DNA from: GCA-2693325 sp964011675
GTDB lineage: Bacteria; Latescibacterota; UBA2968; UBA8231
Length of the DNA: 64,000 nucleotides
NCBI GenBank assembly: GCA_964011675.1
Contig: CAXGPR010000006.1
Coordinates: 1-64,000 of the forward strand
Direction: 5' to 3'
Of this stretch, positions 9,114 through 17,491 are shown piece after piece. Within the stretch, counting starts at the first letter, position 1. The number at the start of each line of letters is the position of its first letter. A program made the translations under genes and the position numbers. Below the pieces are notes generated by a model. That model saw nothing but the letters and a program-made list of their open reading frames with translations, had not been told where the DNA came from and did not search any database.

Positions 9114-9995
9114 ATGGCAAGAGAAGTGGACGTCGTGTTGGGCATTATTGGCGGTTCGGGGCTGTATCGAATGGAGGGCGCCGAGGTCGTGGCAGAACAC
9201 GCAATAAGCACGCCTTTTGGCCAGCCGTCTGATGCAATTGTCGAAACGCGTTTGGGAGATCGCACGGTGTTTTTTCTTCCGCGCCACGGACGAGGTCATC
9301 GCCTGTTGCCGTCGGAAGTGCCGGCACGAGCCAACGTCTGCGCATTAAAGATGCTGGGCGTTACGCACGTGCTTGCCGTCAGTGCCTGCGGAATTATGCG
9401 CGAAGAAATTGCTCCGGGCGATATGGTTGTGCCGGACCAAATTTTTGATCGCACGCGCGGCCAGCGTCCCTCGACCTTTTTTGGCGATGGGATCGTGGGG
9501 CATCTACCTTTCGCCGATCCATTTTGCGGGGAACTGCGAGAGTTGCTGCTGCAGTCGGCGGGAGAAACGGACGCTAAGGTGCACGCTGGGGGCACCTACA
9601 TCTGCATGGAGGGCCCGCTTTTTTCCACGCGCGCCGAGTCTAATTTTTATCGGAAAGCGGTCGACGCGGCGGTGATTGGTATGACTGCCCTACCCGAAGC
9701 CAAGCTCGCACGCGAGGCCGAACTGTGCTACGCCATGCTGGCGATGGGAACGGACTACGACTGCTGGAACGAAGAGGAGGAAGACGTCACGATCGAACAG
9801 GTCTTGGCCGTTATGCAGGCCAATGCAGCGACGGCATATCAGATCGTGCGCCGCTTGGTCGAGGCGCTGCCCGCTCGCTCGACGTGCGCTTGTCTCAGCG
9901 CAGCGGCGCACGCCATTGTAACTGATCGCGGGACCATTCCCGCTGAAACAGTTGAGAAGCTGCGACCGATTTACGGGCATTATCTACGTGCATAG
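9114..9995 (+). CDS. mtnP: S-methyl-5'-thioadenosine phosphorylase
   Basis: Cytoplasmic enzyme that cleaves methylthioadenosine with phosphate to adenine and 5-methylthioribose-1-phosphate in methionine salvage and polyamine by-product recycling. Seen: GGSGLY at 13-18, PRHGRGHRLLPSEVPARANV region at 56-75 for phosphate binding, VIGMTALPEAKLAREAE at 187-203 for the methylthioribose pocket, and TDYDCW (D214, D216), the Asp pair that in this family favours a 6-amino purine over a 6-oxo purine. Length 293 is usual. The ribosome site GGGAGAG precedes the ATG. A strong hairpin terminator follows the stop. Confidence 0.94.
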   Translation: MAREVDVVLGIIGGSGLYRMEGAEVVAEHAISTPFGQPSDAIVETRLGDRTVFFLPRHGRGHRLLPSEVPARANVCALKMLGVTHVLAVSACGIMREEIAPGDMVVPDQIFDRTRGQRPSTFFGDGIVGHLPFADPFCGELRELLLQSAGETDAKVHAGGTYICMEGPLFSTRAESNFYRKAVDAAVIGMTALPEAKLAREAELCYAMLAMGTDYDCWNEEEEDVTIEQVLAVMQANAATAYQIVRRLVEALPARSTCACLSAAAHAIVTDRGTIPAETVEKLRPIYGHYLRA

Positions 9996-10020
9996 CGGCC
10001 GATCCGCCGCTACGCATGTA
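9985..10020. terminator. Hairpin between convergent mtnP and enolase-superfamily gene
   Basis: A 15-base arm at 9985-9999 pairs with 10006-10020 (13 Watson-Crick pairs, one G-T pair and one mismatch) around a six-base loop. The left arm covers the mtnP stop. On the plus strand it is followed, after about 12 bases, by CTTTTTT. It lies between two convergent genes and probably terminates both transcripts, better for mtnP. Confidence 0.6.
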
Positions 10021-10024
10021 GAGT

Positions 10025-11299
10025 TTACTTCTTTTTTCGACTTTTGGACTTTTCGACCCGTCGCAGTGTATTTCCATTCTGCACGGCGTCGTAAATGGCC
10101 GCAAAGGATTTGCTGCCGTCGTCTTCGACCGGCACGCATTCCGATCCCGTCTCGGATACTGGCATGGCGTCGCGCGGATAGACGTTGTGCAGCGCCTGTT
10201 TAGAGCAGCCGTAGTAGGTCACTTCTCCGTTGGCTCGCGCGTAGCGATACACGTGGCGCGGTGGATCGACCCACGTGTAGTCTACACGGTTCTTCTCGAC
10301 AAACTTCTCGTCAATTTCTAGGCCAAGCCCAGGCCGTTCAGGCACGCGGTAGTAGCCGCCACGCATCTCGATGGGCTCTTTGATAAGCTGTTTTTTCCAA
10401 ATATTCATACAGGTGATAGCGGGCCACTTGGCCTGCGGGCACACGGCACCCAAATGAGCGGCCCACGTCGTGGTGATGCCCGTGCCCACCAACTGCAGCC
10501 AAAACGGTTTATTGGCTGCGTCGGAGATGGCTGATTGCTGCATGATGCTATTTGCTCCGGCGCATACGACAAAGCCGTCGGTAACGTCGTGCTGCAGCGT
10601 TGTCATAATAGGGGGGCTGCCAAAGTGCATGGCAACGGGTCGGTCAAGGCGATTGCGAATTTGTCCATTGCCCGCGACGTCGCCCTGCGGAATAGGCGTC
10701 TCGATCATGGCCACTTGCTCATACTGCTCTAGCGTCGAGAGAAACTCAACGGCGCTGGCCGCGTTCCCCAACGTAGCGTTAAAGTCGAGGTCTAGCTTGA
10801 ACTGCGGCGGTACGACCTTGATGATAGCGCCAATGGCGTTGTGCAGATCGTACCAGGTGCGCGCCTTGAGCTTGGCCGTCATATAGCCGGCTTTTACGGC
10901 GTCAGCACACTGGCGTGCCCAGTCCTTTGAAGGCATGTCCATAGCCCACCAAGAGAGCGGACACCAGTCGCGCACTTTGTTGCCGAGCAGCCTATAGGCC
11001 GGCGTTCCCAGCTTCTTGCCAACGGCGTCAAAAAGTGCCATTTGCACGCCGGCGCCTAGCGCGTCGTCCCAGAGCAGATCCGCGGCCGTCTTGCCGACGA
11101 TGCGATCTTCTATATCGGTTGGAACTTTGGACCAGGTGTAGTTGGGAATGGTTTCTCCCCAACCGACTGTGCCGTCGTCCATGGTGATCTTGCACAGCTG
11201 GACAATGCGCCAGTGAGGCAGCCAAAACTTCATGTGGGCGTTGGTATGGTTGGTGAAGGGGACGTCGATATGAGTCAGTTGGACAGATTTTATTCGCAT
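10025..11299 (-). CDS. Enolase-superfamily protein, mandelate racemase/muconate lactonizing type
   Basis: 424-residue enzyme that probably abstracts an alpha proton from a carboxylate, such as a sugar acid, using Mg2+. Seen: an N-terminal capping domain, KLKART (K143, K145) matching the KxK general base of the mandelate racemase/dipeptide epimerase subgroups, LDLDFNA with D172 as first metal ligand, MIETPI with E200 as second, and a third ligand probably near D238. The last residues are a highly basic KSKSRKKK tail. ATG with AGAGAGG upstream. It is alone on its strand, transcribed towards mtnP. Dehydratase, racemase and epimerase are all possible. Confidence 0.85.
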   Translation of the reverse strand: MRIKSVQLTHIDVPFTNHTNAHMKFWLPHWRIVQLCKITMDDGTVGWGETIPNYTWSKVPTDIEDRIVGKTAADLLWDDALGAGVQMALFDAVGKKLGTPAYRLLGNKVRDWCPLSWWAMDMPSKDWARQCADAVKAGYMTAKLKARTWYDLHNAIGAIIKVVPPQFKLDLDFNATLGNAASAVEFLSTLEQYEQVAMIETPIPQGDVAGNGQIRNRLDRPVAMHFGSPPIMTTLQHDVTDGFVVCAGANSIMQQSAISDAANKPFWLQLVGTGITTTWAAHLGAVCPQAKWPAITCMNIWKKQLIKEPIEMRGGYYRVPERPGLGLEIDEKFVEKNRVDYTWVDPPRHVYRYARANGEVTYYGCSKQALHNVYPRDAMPVSETGSECVPVEDDGSKSFAAIYDAVQNGNTLRRVEKSKSRKKK

Positions 11300-11337
11300 G
11301 GTAACCTCTCTTTGGGGGAGTGCAACTTCAGGCGAAA

Positions 11338-11366
11338 TAGATAGCTGAGTCCAGAGAGGTTGTCAA
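11338..11366 (-). promoter_or_regulatory. Probable sigma-70-type promoter of the enolase-superfamily gene
   Basis: On the minus strand a perfect TTGACA (11366-11361) is followed after 17 bases by TATCTA (11343-11338), about 40 bases before the ATG at 11299. The -35 box is ideal and the -10 box is weak (3 of 6). Confidence 0.42.
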
Positions 11367-11433
11367 GAACGGAAGGAAAAATGTAACAATGCGGTGCGTG
11401 CCGTGCAGCCTTGGCGTATGTTCAATATCTATC

Positions 11434-11477
11434 AATAAAAGGCCGCGTGCGTAGGTCGCACGGTACGCGGATTTATT
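11434..11477. repeat. Inverted repeat in the leader of the ferritin-like/ATP-grasp gene
   Basis: CCGCGT (11443-11448) pairs with ACGCGG (11465-11470), an inner GCG pairs with CGC, and the flanks AATAAAA and ATTTATT extend the stem. It ends 15 bases before the ATG at 11493, so in RNA it could fold next to the translation start. A weak TTGGCG/AATAAA promoter-like pair at 11411-11439 overlaps it. If that promoter were used, only part of the hairpin would be transcribed. The 193-base gap otherwise shows nothing I recognise. Confidence 0.4.
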
Positions 11478-11492
11478 CATAAATTAGGCCCT

Positions 11493-13613
11493 ATGCAAAT
11501 ACGAGAGCTGGCAGAGCGGATCCTCTTTGGAGATCGCTGGGAAGATAAATTAGTCGCGTTGGACCGATATGAAGATTCGGTGCCTGGTACTGCGTTTGTC
11601 GTGCCAGAGCGGCCGGGACGGCCCGTGGGCTTGGGCTTAGACGAGTGGCACGGTCGTGAGAAAATGCGCTTTCGCGACGTGGGTAAGTTGCACTCGGAAA
11701 GAGAGCGCGGTCTGGTTTTACACTTTTTTGCCAACCACGAGCTGCTCGCCCTCGAGCTTATGGCGCTCGCATTGCTGAAGTTCCCCGATGCGCCGCAGAA
11801 ATTTCGCCGCGGGGTAGTAAAAACGCTAAAGGACGAGCAGGAGCACGTGCGCATGTACCGGCGGCGCATGGACGAGATCGGCGTGGAGTTTGGGCAGATC
11901 CCGGTCAGCGATTACTTCTGGAAAGCGATAGCACCGATGCGCAGTCCGAGCGACTTTGTCACTGGCTTGAGTTTGACGCTAGAGCAGGCTAACCTCGACT
12001 ACGCCGTCCACTACGCAGGGGTTTACGAGGGGCTTGGTGATGAATCGACGGCTGCGATTCTCAGACAGATTTACAAGGACGAAATAAGCCATGTTAAACA
12101 CGGCTTGGTCTGGTTTGAGCGCTGGCGCAGCGCTGAACAGACGCAGTGGGATGCCTATCGAGAAGTCCTGCCCGAACCCCTGAGTCCAGCGCGTGCAAAG
12201 GGAATCGGCTTTAATCGCGAAGGGCGATGCAAGGTGGGCTTTGACCGTGCGTATATCGACGAGTTAGAGGTTTTTTCGCGCTCGCGTGGACGCTGTCCGA
12301 ACGCGTTCTGGTTTAATCCAAACTGCGAGGGAGAAGTTGCTGCGGGTCGCCCGGGAGACTTGGCCTCCAAGCAGATCCGCCAGCTGGCGAAAGATCTGCG
12401 CGCGCTACCCATGCTCTACTGTGCTCAGGACGATGTCGTGCTAGTAGAGCGTCGGCCGAGTATAGAATTTCTTCGCACCCTGCGCGCGCTGGGCTTTACC
12501 GTTCCCGAGTTTGTCGAGTGCGACAGTGGAACTATGGCATTGGAATCGCTCGTTGAACGCAAACTGCACGGAGTGCGTCCGTGGGGTTGGAGTCCACAGA
12601 GCGCAGCTTTTTTTGCACCGCTTGCGGATCAACTCGCAACGGGTGAAACGCTGGGCTGGCAGCCGGAGTGGCGCGCACTCTATTCAAAGGCGTGGAGCGC
12701 GGATCACCTGCGGAACTTTATGGATGAAGCCGGTGAAGATTGGATGTGTGGCACGGAAGTCATCGGAAACATTTGTCAGAGTGTAGATGGAGTCGAGTCC
12801 GCATTAGCGCACTGGACGGATTGGGACGACGTGGTGATCAAAGCTGCAATCGAATCGTCGGGTCGCGGACAGATCCACGCACGCGGCGGACGATTGCGCA
12901 GCCAGCAGCGCGGTTGGTTAGAGAATGTGCTGGCGCGGCACGGGCAGGTTGTGGTGGAACCCTGGTTAGACAAGGTGCTCGATCTCTCACTGCACTTTGA
13001 CATTGACGTAGATGGTCAGGTGCACGTAGCCGGATGGACACGTTTTTTTACCGATCAGCGCGGACAGTACCGCGGAACCTTTGTCGGCCAGATGGTAGCC
13101 GGTTTAGACGATGAGACCAAAAAGTTTCTCTATGGCGACGGCCGCGATCCGAGCCGACTGCGCCGTTTGGGCGAGCAGCTGAGCGCCCACCTCGGGTCGT
13201 CGCTCGTTGAGGTGGGCTACGTCGGGCCCGTTTGCGTCGATGCTCTGGTCTATCGAAGTCGGGGAGGTCTACGTTTTAAACCCATCGTCGAGATCAATCC
13301 GCGCACCAGTATGGGGCGCGTTGCGCTGTCGCTGCGGCAGCGCGTCAACTCGGCGCGCACGGCGCTCTGGCTCGTGGTTACGGCGCGCGAGGCCCAGGCC
13401 GCAGGCTACGCCAGTTTAGCCGAATGGGCCGCCGAATTTGAGACGGTCTGGCCGGCTCGTTTGGCAGATGACGGTGCTCAGGTTGGCGAGGGCGCACTCT
13501 TTGTTACAGATCCTGCTCAGGCCGGTGCGTGCGCCGGCCTCTTACTCGTCGATCAGACCCTGTTGGGATGCCGTCAGCGCGCGTTGGAAGTGGGGCTGGA
13601 TATCGGCGTTTAA
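11493..13613 (+). CDS. DUF455 ferritin-like domain fused to an ATP-grasp-like domain
   Basis: 706-residue two-part protein of unknown reaction. The N-terminal part (about 1-215) resembles DUF455, a ferritin-like four-helix family related to the di-iron tRNA hydroxylase MiaE. It keeps both ExxH pairs (E115-x-x-H118 and E197-x-x-H200) and likely ligands E83 or E88 and E164. The C-terminal part (about 290-690) has ATP-grasp features: VVIKAAIESSGRGQ (K450, glycine-rich loop 457-459), VVVEPWLDK (E489), PVCVDALV (D583) and VEINPRTSMG (E600, N602) for Mg-ATP. This suggests oxidation plus ligation in one polypeptide. Spacing to the convergent neighbour is 7 bases. Domain calls are good; the fold of 215-290 is unclear. 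Confidence 0.8.
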   Translation: MQIRELAERILFGDRWEDKLVALDRYEDSVPGTAFVVPERPGRPVGLGLDEWHGREKMRFRDVGKLHSERERGLVLHFFANHELLALELMALALLKFPDAPQKFRRGVVKTLKDEQEHVRMYRRRMDEIGVEFGQIPVSDYFWKAIAPMRSPSDFVTGLSLTLEQANLDYAVHYAGVYEGLGDESTAAILRQIYKDEISHVKHGLVWFERWRSAEQTQWDAYREVLPEPLSPARAKGIGFNREGRCKVGFDRAYIDELEVFSRSRGRCPNAFWFNPNCEGEVAAGRPGDLASKQIRQLAKDLRALPMLYCAQDDVVLVERRPSIEFLRTLRALGFTVPEFVECDSGTMALESLVERKLHGVRPWGWSPQSAAFFAPLADQLATGETLGWQPEWRALYSKAWSADHLRNFMDEAGEDWMCGTEVIGNICQSVDGVESALAHWTDWDDVVIKAAIESSGRGQIHARGGRLRSQQRGWLENVLARHGQVVVEPWLDKVLDLSLHFDIDVDGQVHVAGWTRFFTDQRGQYRGTFVGQMVAGLDDETKKFLYGDGRDPSRLRRLGEQLSAHLGSSLVEVGYVGPVCVDALVYRSRGGLRFKPIVEINPRTSMGRVALSLRQRVNSARTALWLVVTAREAQAAGYASLAEWAAEFETVWPARLADDGAQVGEGALFVTDPAQAGACAGLLLVDQTLLGCRQRALEVGLDIGV

Positions 13614-13620
13614 AGCAGCC

Positions 13621-14748
13621 CTACTGTTCGGGCGGATGGTTTTTCTCTACGCGGTATACTCTGTCGACGTCTTCCCACCACTCGATTTGTGGCAGCGCTG
13701 CTCCATACAGAGTCGTTTGTCCAACGATGGGCGTGGCCACTTGGATGCCAGCAGTCTCGGCGGCTGTCTTCAGGCGCTGCATCGGCTCATACCAAGGATG
13801 GAGTGCCAGGTTTAACGTGCCCCAGTGTATGGGATGAAGCACGTCGCCGCGCAGGTCGAGGTGGGCCTGCACGCTTTCTTCGGGAAACATGTGCACGTAG
13901 CGCCAGCGCTCGTTGTAGGCACCGCACTCGACAAAGGTCATGTTGAAGGGGCCGTAGCGCCTCCCTATTTGTGCAAAGCCGTCAAAGTAACCCGAGTCTC
14001 CGCTGATGTATATGCGGTGCTGCGGGCCTTCTACGACCCACGAAGTCCACAACGTCCTGTTGCGATCGGTTAGGCCGCGACCGGAAAAATGCTGAGCGGG
14101 CGTCGAGACGATGTTGAGGCTGTCTCTTATCGACAGGCTTTCCCACCAGTCCAATTCGCGGATTTTTCCTCGCTCTACGCCCCATTGCGCCAAGCGATTG
14201 CCCACACCTAGACCCGTGATGAATAGCGAAGTTTTTTCGTCCAGTGCCTGGATCGAAGATTTGTTTAAATGGTCGTAGTGATCGTGTGAGATGAGCACGG
14301 CATCAACGGAAGGCAACTGCGCTATGGACAGGGGAACATCGCCGTTGTAGCGAGTAGGTCCCAGAGGAGATACGCGCTTGGCAAACACGGGATCGGAGAG
14401 CAGTCTAAATCCATCGACATTGAGCAGGAGAGAAGAATGTCCTAGCCAGGTAGCGCTCAGGTGATTGGGGCCTGGGTGCAGGAACGCGCTCAGGTCGACC
14501 TGCTGTTTGGGCAGGGGTCTATTGGGTTCTCGTTCTTCACTGCTAAAGAGAAATTTGGGTATCATGGTGAGGCCGTCCTTCAGGGCGATCGGCGGTCTTT
14601 CTTCAGGATTACTGAACGTGCCGTCGCTATACTGAGGAGATGTTTCCCACCGGGCTCTCTGCGCCTTCTCGCTCTGTGTCAGCCACGCAGAGCACGCTGT
14701 AAATAGGGCTATAAACAGCAGACTCAAGGGTAGGAGTAGGCGCTTCAT
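13621..14748 (-). CDS. NAPE-PLD/UlaG-like metallo-beta-lactamase fold lipoprotein
   Basis: 375-residue predicted envelope-anchored metallohydrolase of the COG2220 type related to N-acyl-phosphatidylethanolamine phospholipase D. Seen: a short signal sequence with FTAC, C19 as possible lipid-modified Cys (the -3 Phe is unusual for a lipobox); SHDHYDHLN with HxHxDH; PAQHFSGRG; ISGDSGYFDGF; and PIHWGTLNLALHPW at the end. These are the conserved blocks of the NAPE-PLD branch. It is the last gene of a minus-strand set. Phosphodiester lipid cleavage is plausible, but bacterial members have broad activity. Confidence 0.85.
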   Translation of the reverse strand: MKRLLLPLSLLFIALFTACSAWLTQSEKAQRARWETSPQYSDGTFSNPEERPPIALKDGLTMIPKFLFSSEEREPNRPLPKQQVDLSAFLHPGPNHLSATWLGHSSLLLNVDGFRLLSDPVFAKRVSPLGPTRYNGDVPLSIAQLPSVDAVLISHDHYDHLNKSSIQALDEKTSLFITGLGVGNRLAQWGVERGKIRELDWWESLSIRDSLNIVSTPAQHFSGRGLTDRNRTLWTSWVVEGPQHRIYISGDSGYFDGFAQIGRRYGPFNMTFVECGAYNERWRYVHMFPEESVQAHLDLRGDVLHPIHWGTLNLALHPWYEPMQRLKTAAETAGIQVATPIVGQTTLYGAALPQIEWWEDVDRVYRVEKNHPPEQ

Positions 14749-14767
14749 ATTCCTATCTCGTTACCGT

Positions 14768-15169
14768 TTATGGGCAAAAGAGCGCATCGAGTTTAGCGGG
14801 AAAACCGGGCCGTCCATTGCTATTTAAGCAGGTGCCCACAAAGCGCCCTTGCAGAATTAGGGTGCCGTCGCCGCGGCGTATCTCCTGTGCGAAGACAAAG
14901 CGGACGCGTCCCTGGCGTTCGGCGCGCAGATAAACGGTGAATGCGTCCCCGCTGCGCAGGGGATGTTTGTAGTCGAGCTCGCAGCGCGTGATAACGAGAT
15001 CGTGTCCTTCTCTGTGCAGTTGGGCAAAGTCGAATCCGCACGAGCGCAGAAATTGGTGGCGAGCGTGCTCGAGGTAGTTTTGATATACGGCGTTGTTGAC
15101 GATGCCCTGCAGGTCGCACTCGTAGTCGCGGACGCTAAAATCGAGCGTAAAGGTGTGATTTGTAGTCAC
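14768..15169 (-). CDS. Hotdog-fold acyl-CoA thioesterase (4HBT/YbgC type)
   Basis: 133-residue cytoplasmic thioesterase. Seen: the 4HBT signature YECDLQGIVNNAVYQNYLEH, with D19 as likely catalytic Asp, N25-N26 and E34 on the following helix. The start is GTG with CGGAGG five bases upstream. It lies 12 bases after a UbiA-family prenyltransferase gene. A similar hotdog enzyme hydrolyses 1,4-dihydroxy-2-naphthoyl-CoA before MenA in menaquinone synthesis, so that role is a reasonable but unproven guess. Confidence 0.87.
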   Translation of the reverse strand: MTTNHTFTLDFSVRDYECDLQGIVNNAVYQNYLEHARHQFLRSCGFDFAQLHREGHDLVITRCELDYKHPLRSGDAFTVYLRAERQGRVRFVFAQEIRRGDGTLILQGRFVGTCLNSNGRPGFPAKLDALFCP

Positions 15170-15181
15170 GTGAACCTCCGT

Positions 15182-16084
15182 TTAGAGCGGAATGTAGATC
15201 AATGCGTAAAGCGCAGCGAGTGCGAAAGAGACGGCCGGGGCGATGAGTAGACCCGTGAGCCACAGCGTGGCGCGTGCGGACTGATGGCTCGCTGGCAGGA
15301 GGAAAAGTGCGCCCGCCAAGGGCAATGCTGGCAGGTATAAGACTGCACGGGGCACGTCGCTCGTATAGAGAAAGAGATGCGTTAGCAGGCCGAGTGCGAT
15401 GGCGATTGCGGCCGCTTTTGGCACGCCCCAAAGGGCGGCTAAGGTGCGTTTCCCCGCGCGCTGATCGGCCTCTGCATCGGGCAGGGTAAAGGCAATTGCT
15501 GCGGCGGTTTGTAAGTAAATGTATGCGGCTATTAGCGCAATGATAGACAGGGGGTTTTCGCCGGGGTGGAGTGCGGGAAGACGCCCCGTCTGTACGTAAA
15601 AGCCGGCTACGGGTAAAATGCACCCGACGCCTAGCGCCTGTAGGATTTCGCCGCCGCCGCGGTAGTTCAGGCGCAGCGGTGGTAGGCTGTAGGACCAGAG
15701 CAGGAAAAGGCCACAGACAAAGAGAAAGGGCGCGAGCGGGCGGTCGTGCGCCGCGGCTAATAGCAGACCGAGTGCGAGCACGGCAACCCCGGAAAACAGT
15801 CCTGCGCGCAGTAAAGTAGTAGGCTCAATACGCCGTTCTACGAGCACGCGCGAGCCGCCAGAAAAGAGCGTCGGCGTCTCGTTGAGAGTATCGGCCTGCT
15901 TATCGGCCCAGTCGTTGAGGAATACGATAAAGAGCTGCATCGCCAAGCCGTATAGAGCTAGCAGCAGGCAGAGCTGTGCGGAGACGGCGCCATACATGGC
16001 GTAGGCAAGGGTCTGACCGAATAATAGCGGGAGCTGCAGATTGACAGCAGAGGGTAAACGCGCTGCCTGTAGCCAGGCGCGCAT
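15182..16084 (-). CDS. UbiA-family prenyltransferase, possibly MenA-like
   Basis: 300-residue polytopic membrane enzyme that attaches an isoprenoid chain to an aromatic acceptor. Seen: the first Asp-rich motif NDWADKQAD, the second motif in LPDAEADQRAGKRT, and about eight or nine hydrophobic segments. The ATG at 16084 forms a TGATG overlap with the upstream stop; the frame is open to 16132 but that extension is polar and basic. The thioesterase directly downstream favours 1,4-dihydroxy-2-naphthoate as acceptor. Other UbiA substrates are possible. Confidence 0.87.
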   Translation of the reverse strand: MRAWLQAARLPSAVNLQLPLLFGQTLAYAMYGAVSAQLCLLLALYGLAMQLFIVFLNDWADKQADTLNETPTLFSGGSRVLVERRIEPTTLLRAGLFSGVAVLALGLLLAAAHDRPLAPFLFVCGLFLLWSYSLPPLRLNYRGGGEILQALGVGCILPVAGFYVQTGRLPALHPGENPLSIIALIAAYIYLQTAAAIAFTLPDAEADQRAGKRTLAALWGVPKAAAIAIALGLLTHLFLYTSDVPRAVLYLPALPLAGALFLLPASHQSARATLWLTGLLIAPAVSFALAALYALIYIPL

Positions 16085-17406
16085 CAGCGCAGGGTAAACC
16101 TGGAGAGCACGGCGGCGTGGTCGCTGGGCCACTGAACGCGGTGTTGGCTGAGTACCTGTGCTTCTAGGGCGTGCAGGTGGGCCGATCGGTAGTACACGTA
16201 GTCAATGCGATCTTGCCAGCTGTTTGGGTTGCGCGGCGTCCAGGTGTGGCCCGGCTCGGCAATGGGGTCGGGGTGGACCTGCCGATAAGCGTCTGTGAAG
16301 CCGGCCTTGGCCATATACGCACTGACGGGCCATTCCACCGCCATATTGCAGTGCAGTGAACTGGCAGACTGAGTCCAGTCCAGGTGTGAGGGGCTGTTGA
16401 AATCGCCCGCGATAATAAGCGGTTCGGCATCGTTTAGGTGGGGCTGTAACGCTTCGAGAATAGTCTGCATCTCGCTGGCCCGCGTTTCGTGCTCGGCCTC
16501 TATCAGGCCCTCGGGCGTTGCCTCGTCGCGCTGTACGTCGTTACAAAAGTCGGGTAGATAGTGGAGCCACAGGCTGAACAGCTTGAGGGTGCGTTCAGCG
16601 CCTAGCGCTAGCGTTGCACCCCCTAGGTTAAACGGGCGAAACAGGTCGTGGTGTCCTATAGCAGGATAGCGGCTGATAATGGATAGATTTGACGAACGCA
16701 GGTAAAGGTGATAGCCGAGTGCATCGGCAATGCGCGGACCCGATCCGTAGGTCTCCTGCATCGCGACGATATCTGCTCCGCTGTCGCGGATGCATTCAAC
16801 AACCCGTTCCACGCCTTCGTCGATGCCATCTTCGCGTCCTCCGTTCCATATGTTCCATGCCAGAACGCGCAGCGGTTCGCCCGGGGCGTGGGTTGGATAG
16901 GAAGCGGCTTGGCGTCCGTCACACTGCTGGTAGCGTTGAGCGATTTCCTCGGGTGAGTGCACGGTATCCCACCGCTGGAACTCTTCTACGTGCAGGTCAG
17001 GTGAGTCCGAAGGTTTGACGGGAGCACCGTAGGTTGGCTCCAAGCCAGTCAGCGAATAGAGCGCAACCTGTCGCCCGTCAAAATAGAGGTGTGCTTGATC
17101 GGTGTTTGCATCAACTGAAAAGGCGATCAGATGCCACGAGCCGTCGTCTATGCGCTGAGAAGTCGTTGGTTGGTAGTCGAGCCGGTGCTTTCCATCTCCG
17201 AGGTTCCACGCCCATGCCCCGTTGGGCTGTAGGGCAATCGCCCAGCCCGGCAGCTGTCCGCTCGTGCGCGAGAAGCCGTAGTTAGAGCGCTCCGTATAGT
17301 CGCGTATTTCTCCGCTGTACCAGTCTTTGTTGCTGGCGATGGTCGGATAGTCTGCCGCCGGTGCGTTGGCTCGCGCCCAGAGCGCTATGGTAAAACGCGT
17401 TTCCAT
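16084..17406 (-). CDS. LamG-like domain fused to endonuclease/exonuclease/phosphatase domain
   Basis: 440-residue protein. Residues about 1-165 form a LamG/concanavalin-like jelly roll (FTIALWARAN, WHLIAFSVDA, AHLYFDGRQV). Residues about 178-440 are an EEP-superfamily metallohydrolase: LAWNIWNGG (N185), AMQETY (E218), AGDFNSPSHLD, DRIDYVYY and a terminal PSDHAAV with catalytic His. The EEP family includes DNases, sphingomyelinases and inositol phosphatases. No signal peptide is seen, although a LamG domain suggests a surface or secreted role, and no upstream ATG, GTG or TTG is found before a stop. It is translationally coupled (TGATG) to the prenyltransferase. Confidence 0.85.
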   Translation of the reverse strand: METRFTIALWARANAPAADYPTIASNKDWYSGEIRDYTERSNYGFSRTSGQLPGWAIALQPNGAWAWNLGDGKHRLDYQPTTSQRIDDGSWHLIAFSVDANTDQAHLYFDGRQVALYSLTGLEPTYGAPVKPSDSPDLHVEEFQRWDTVHSPEEIAQRYQQCDGRQAASYPTHAPGEPLRVLAWNIWNGGREDGIDEGVERVVECIRDSGADIVAMQETYGSGPRIADALGYHLYLRSSNLSIISRYPAIGHHDLFRPFNLGGATLALGAERTLKLFSLWLHYLPDFCNDVQRDEATPEGLIEAEHETRASEMQTILEALQPHLNDAEPLIIAGDFNSPSHLDWTQSASSLHCNMAVEWPVSAYMAKAGFTDAYRQVHPDPIAEPGHTWTPRNPNSWQDRIDYVYYRSAHLHALEAQVLSQHRVQWPSDHAAVLSRFTLR

Positions 17407-17425
17407 AGGGGAAATAATACGTCGC

Positions 17426-17454
17426 TTGTTGGGTAAAGGCCAGTTGGCTATTTT
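17426..17454 (+). promoter_or_regulatory. Weak promoter candidate for the mannonate-dehydratase cassette
   Basis: TTGTTG at 17426, 17 bases, then TATTTT at 17449, placed about 40 bases before the ATG at 17492. It lies in the 85-base gap between divergent genes. Box matches are modest (3 of 6 and 4 of 6). Confidence 0.25.
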
Positions 17455-17491
17455 GTGCCGCTCGTGCAGTGATTAAAAGAGAGGGGTTAGC

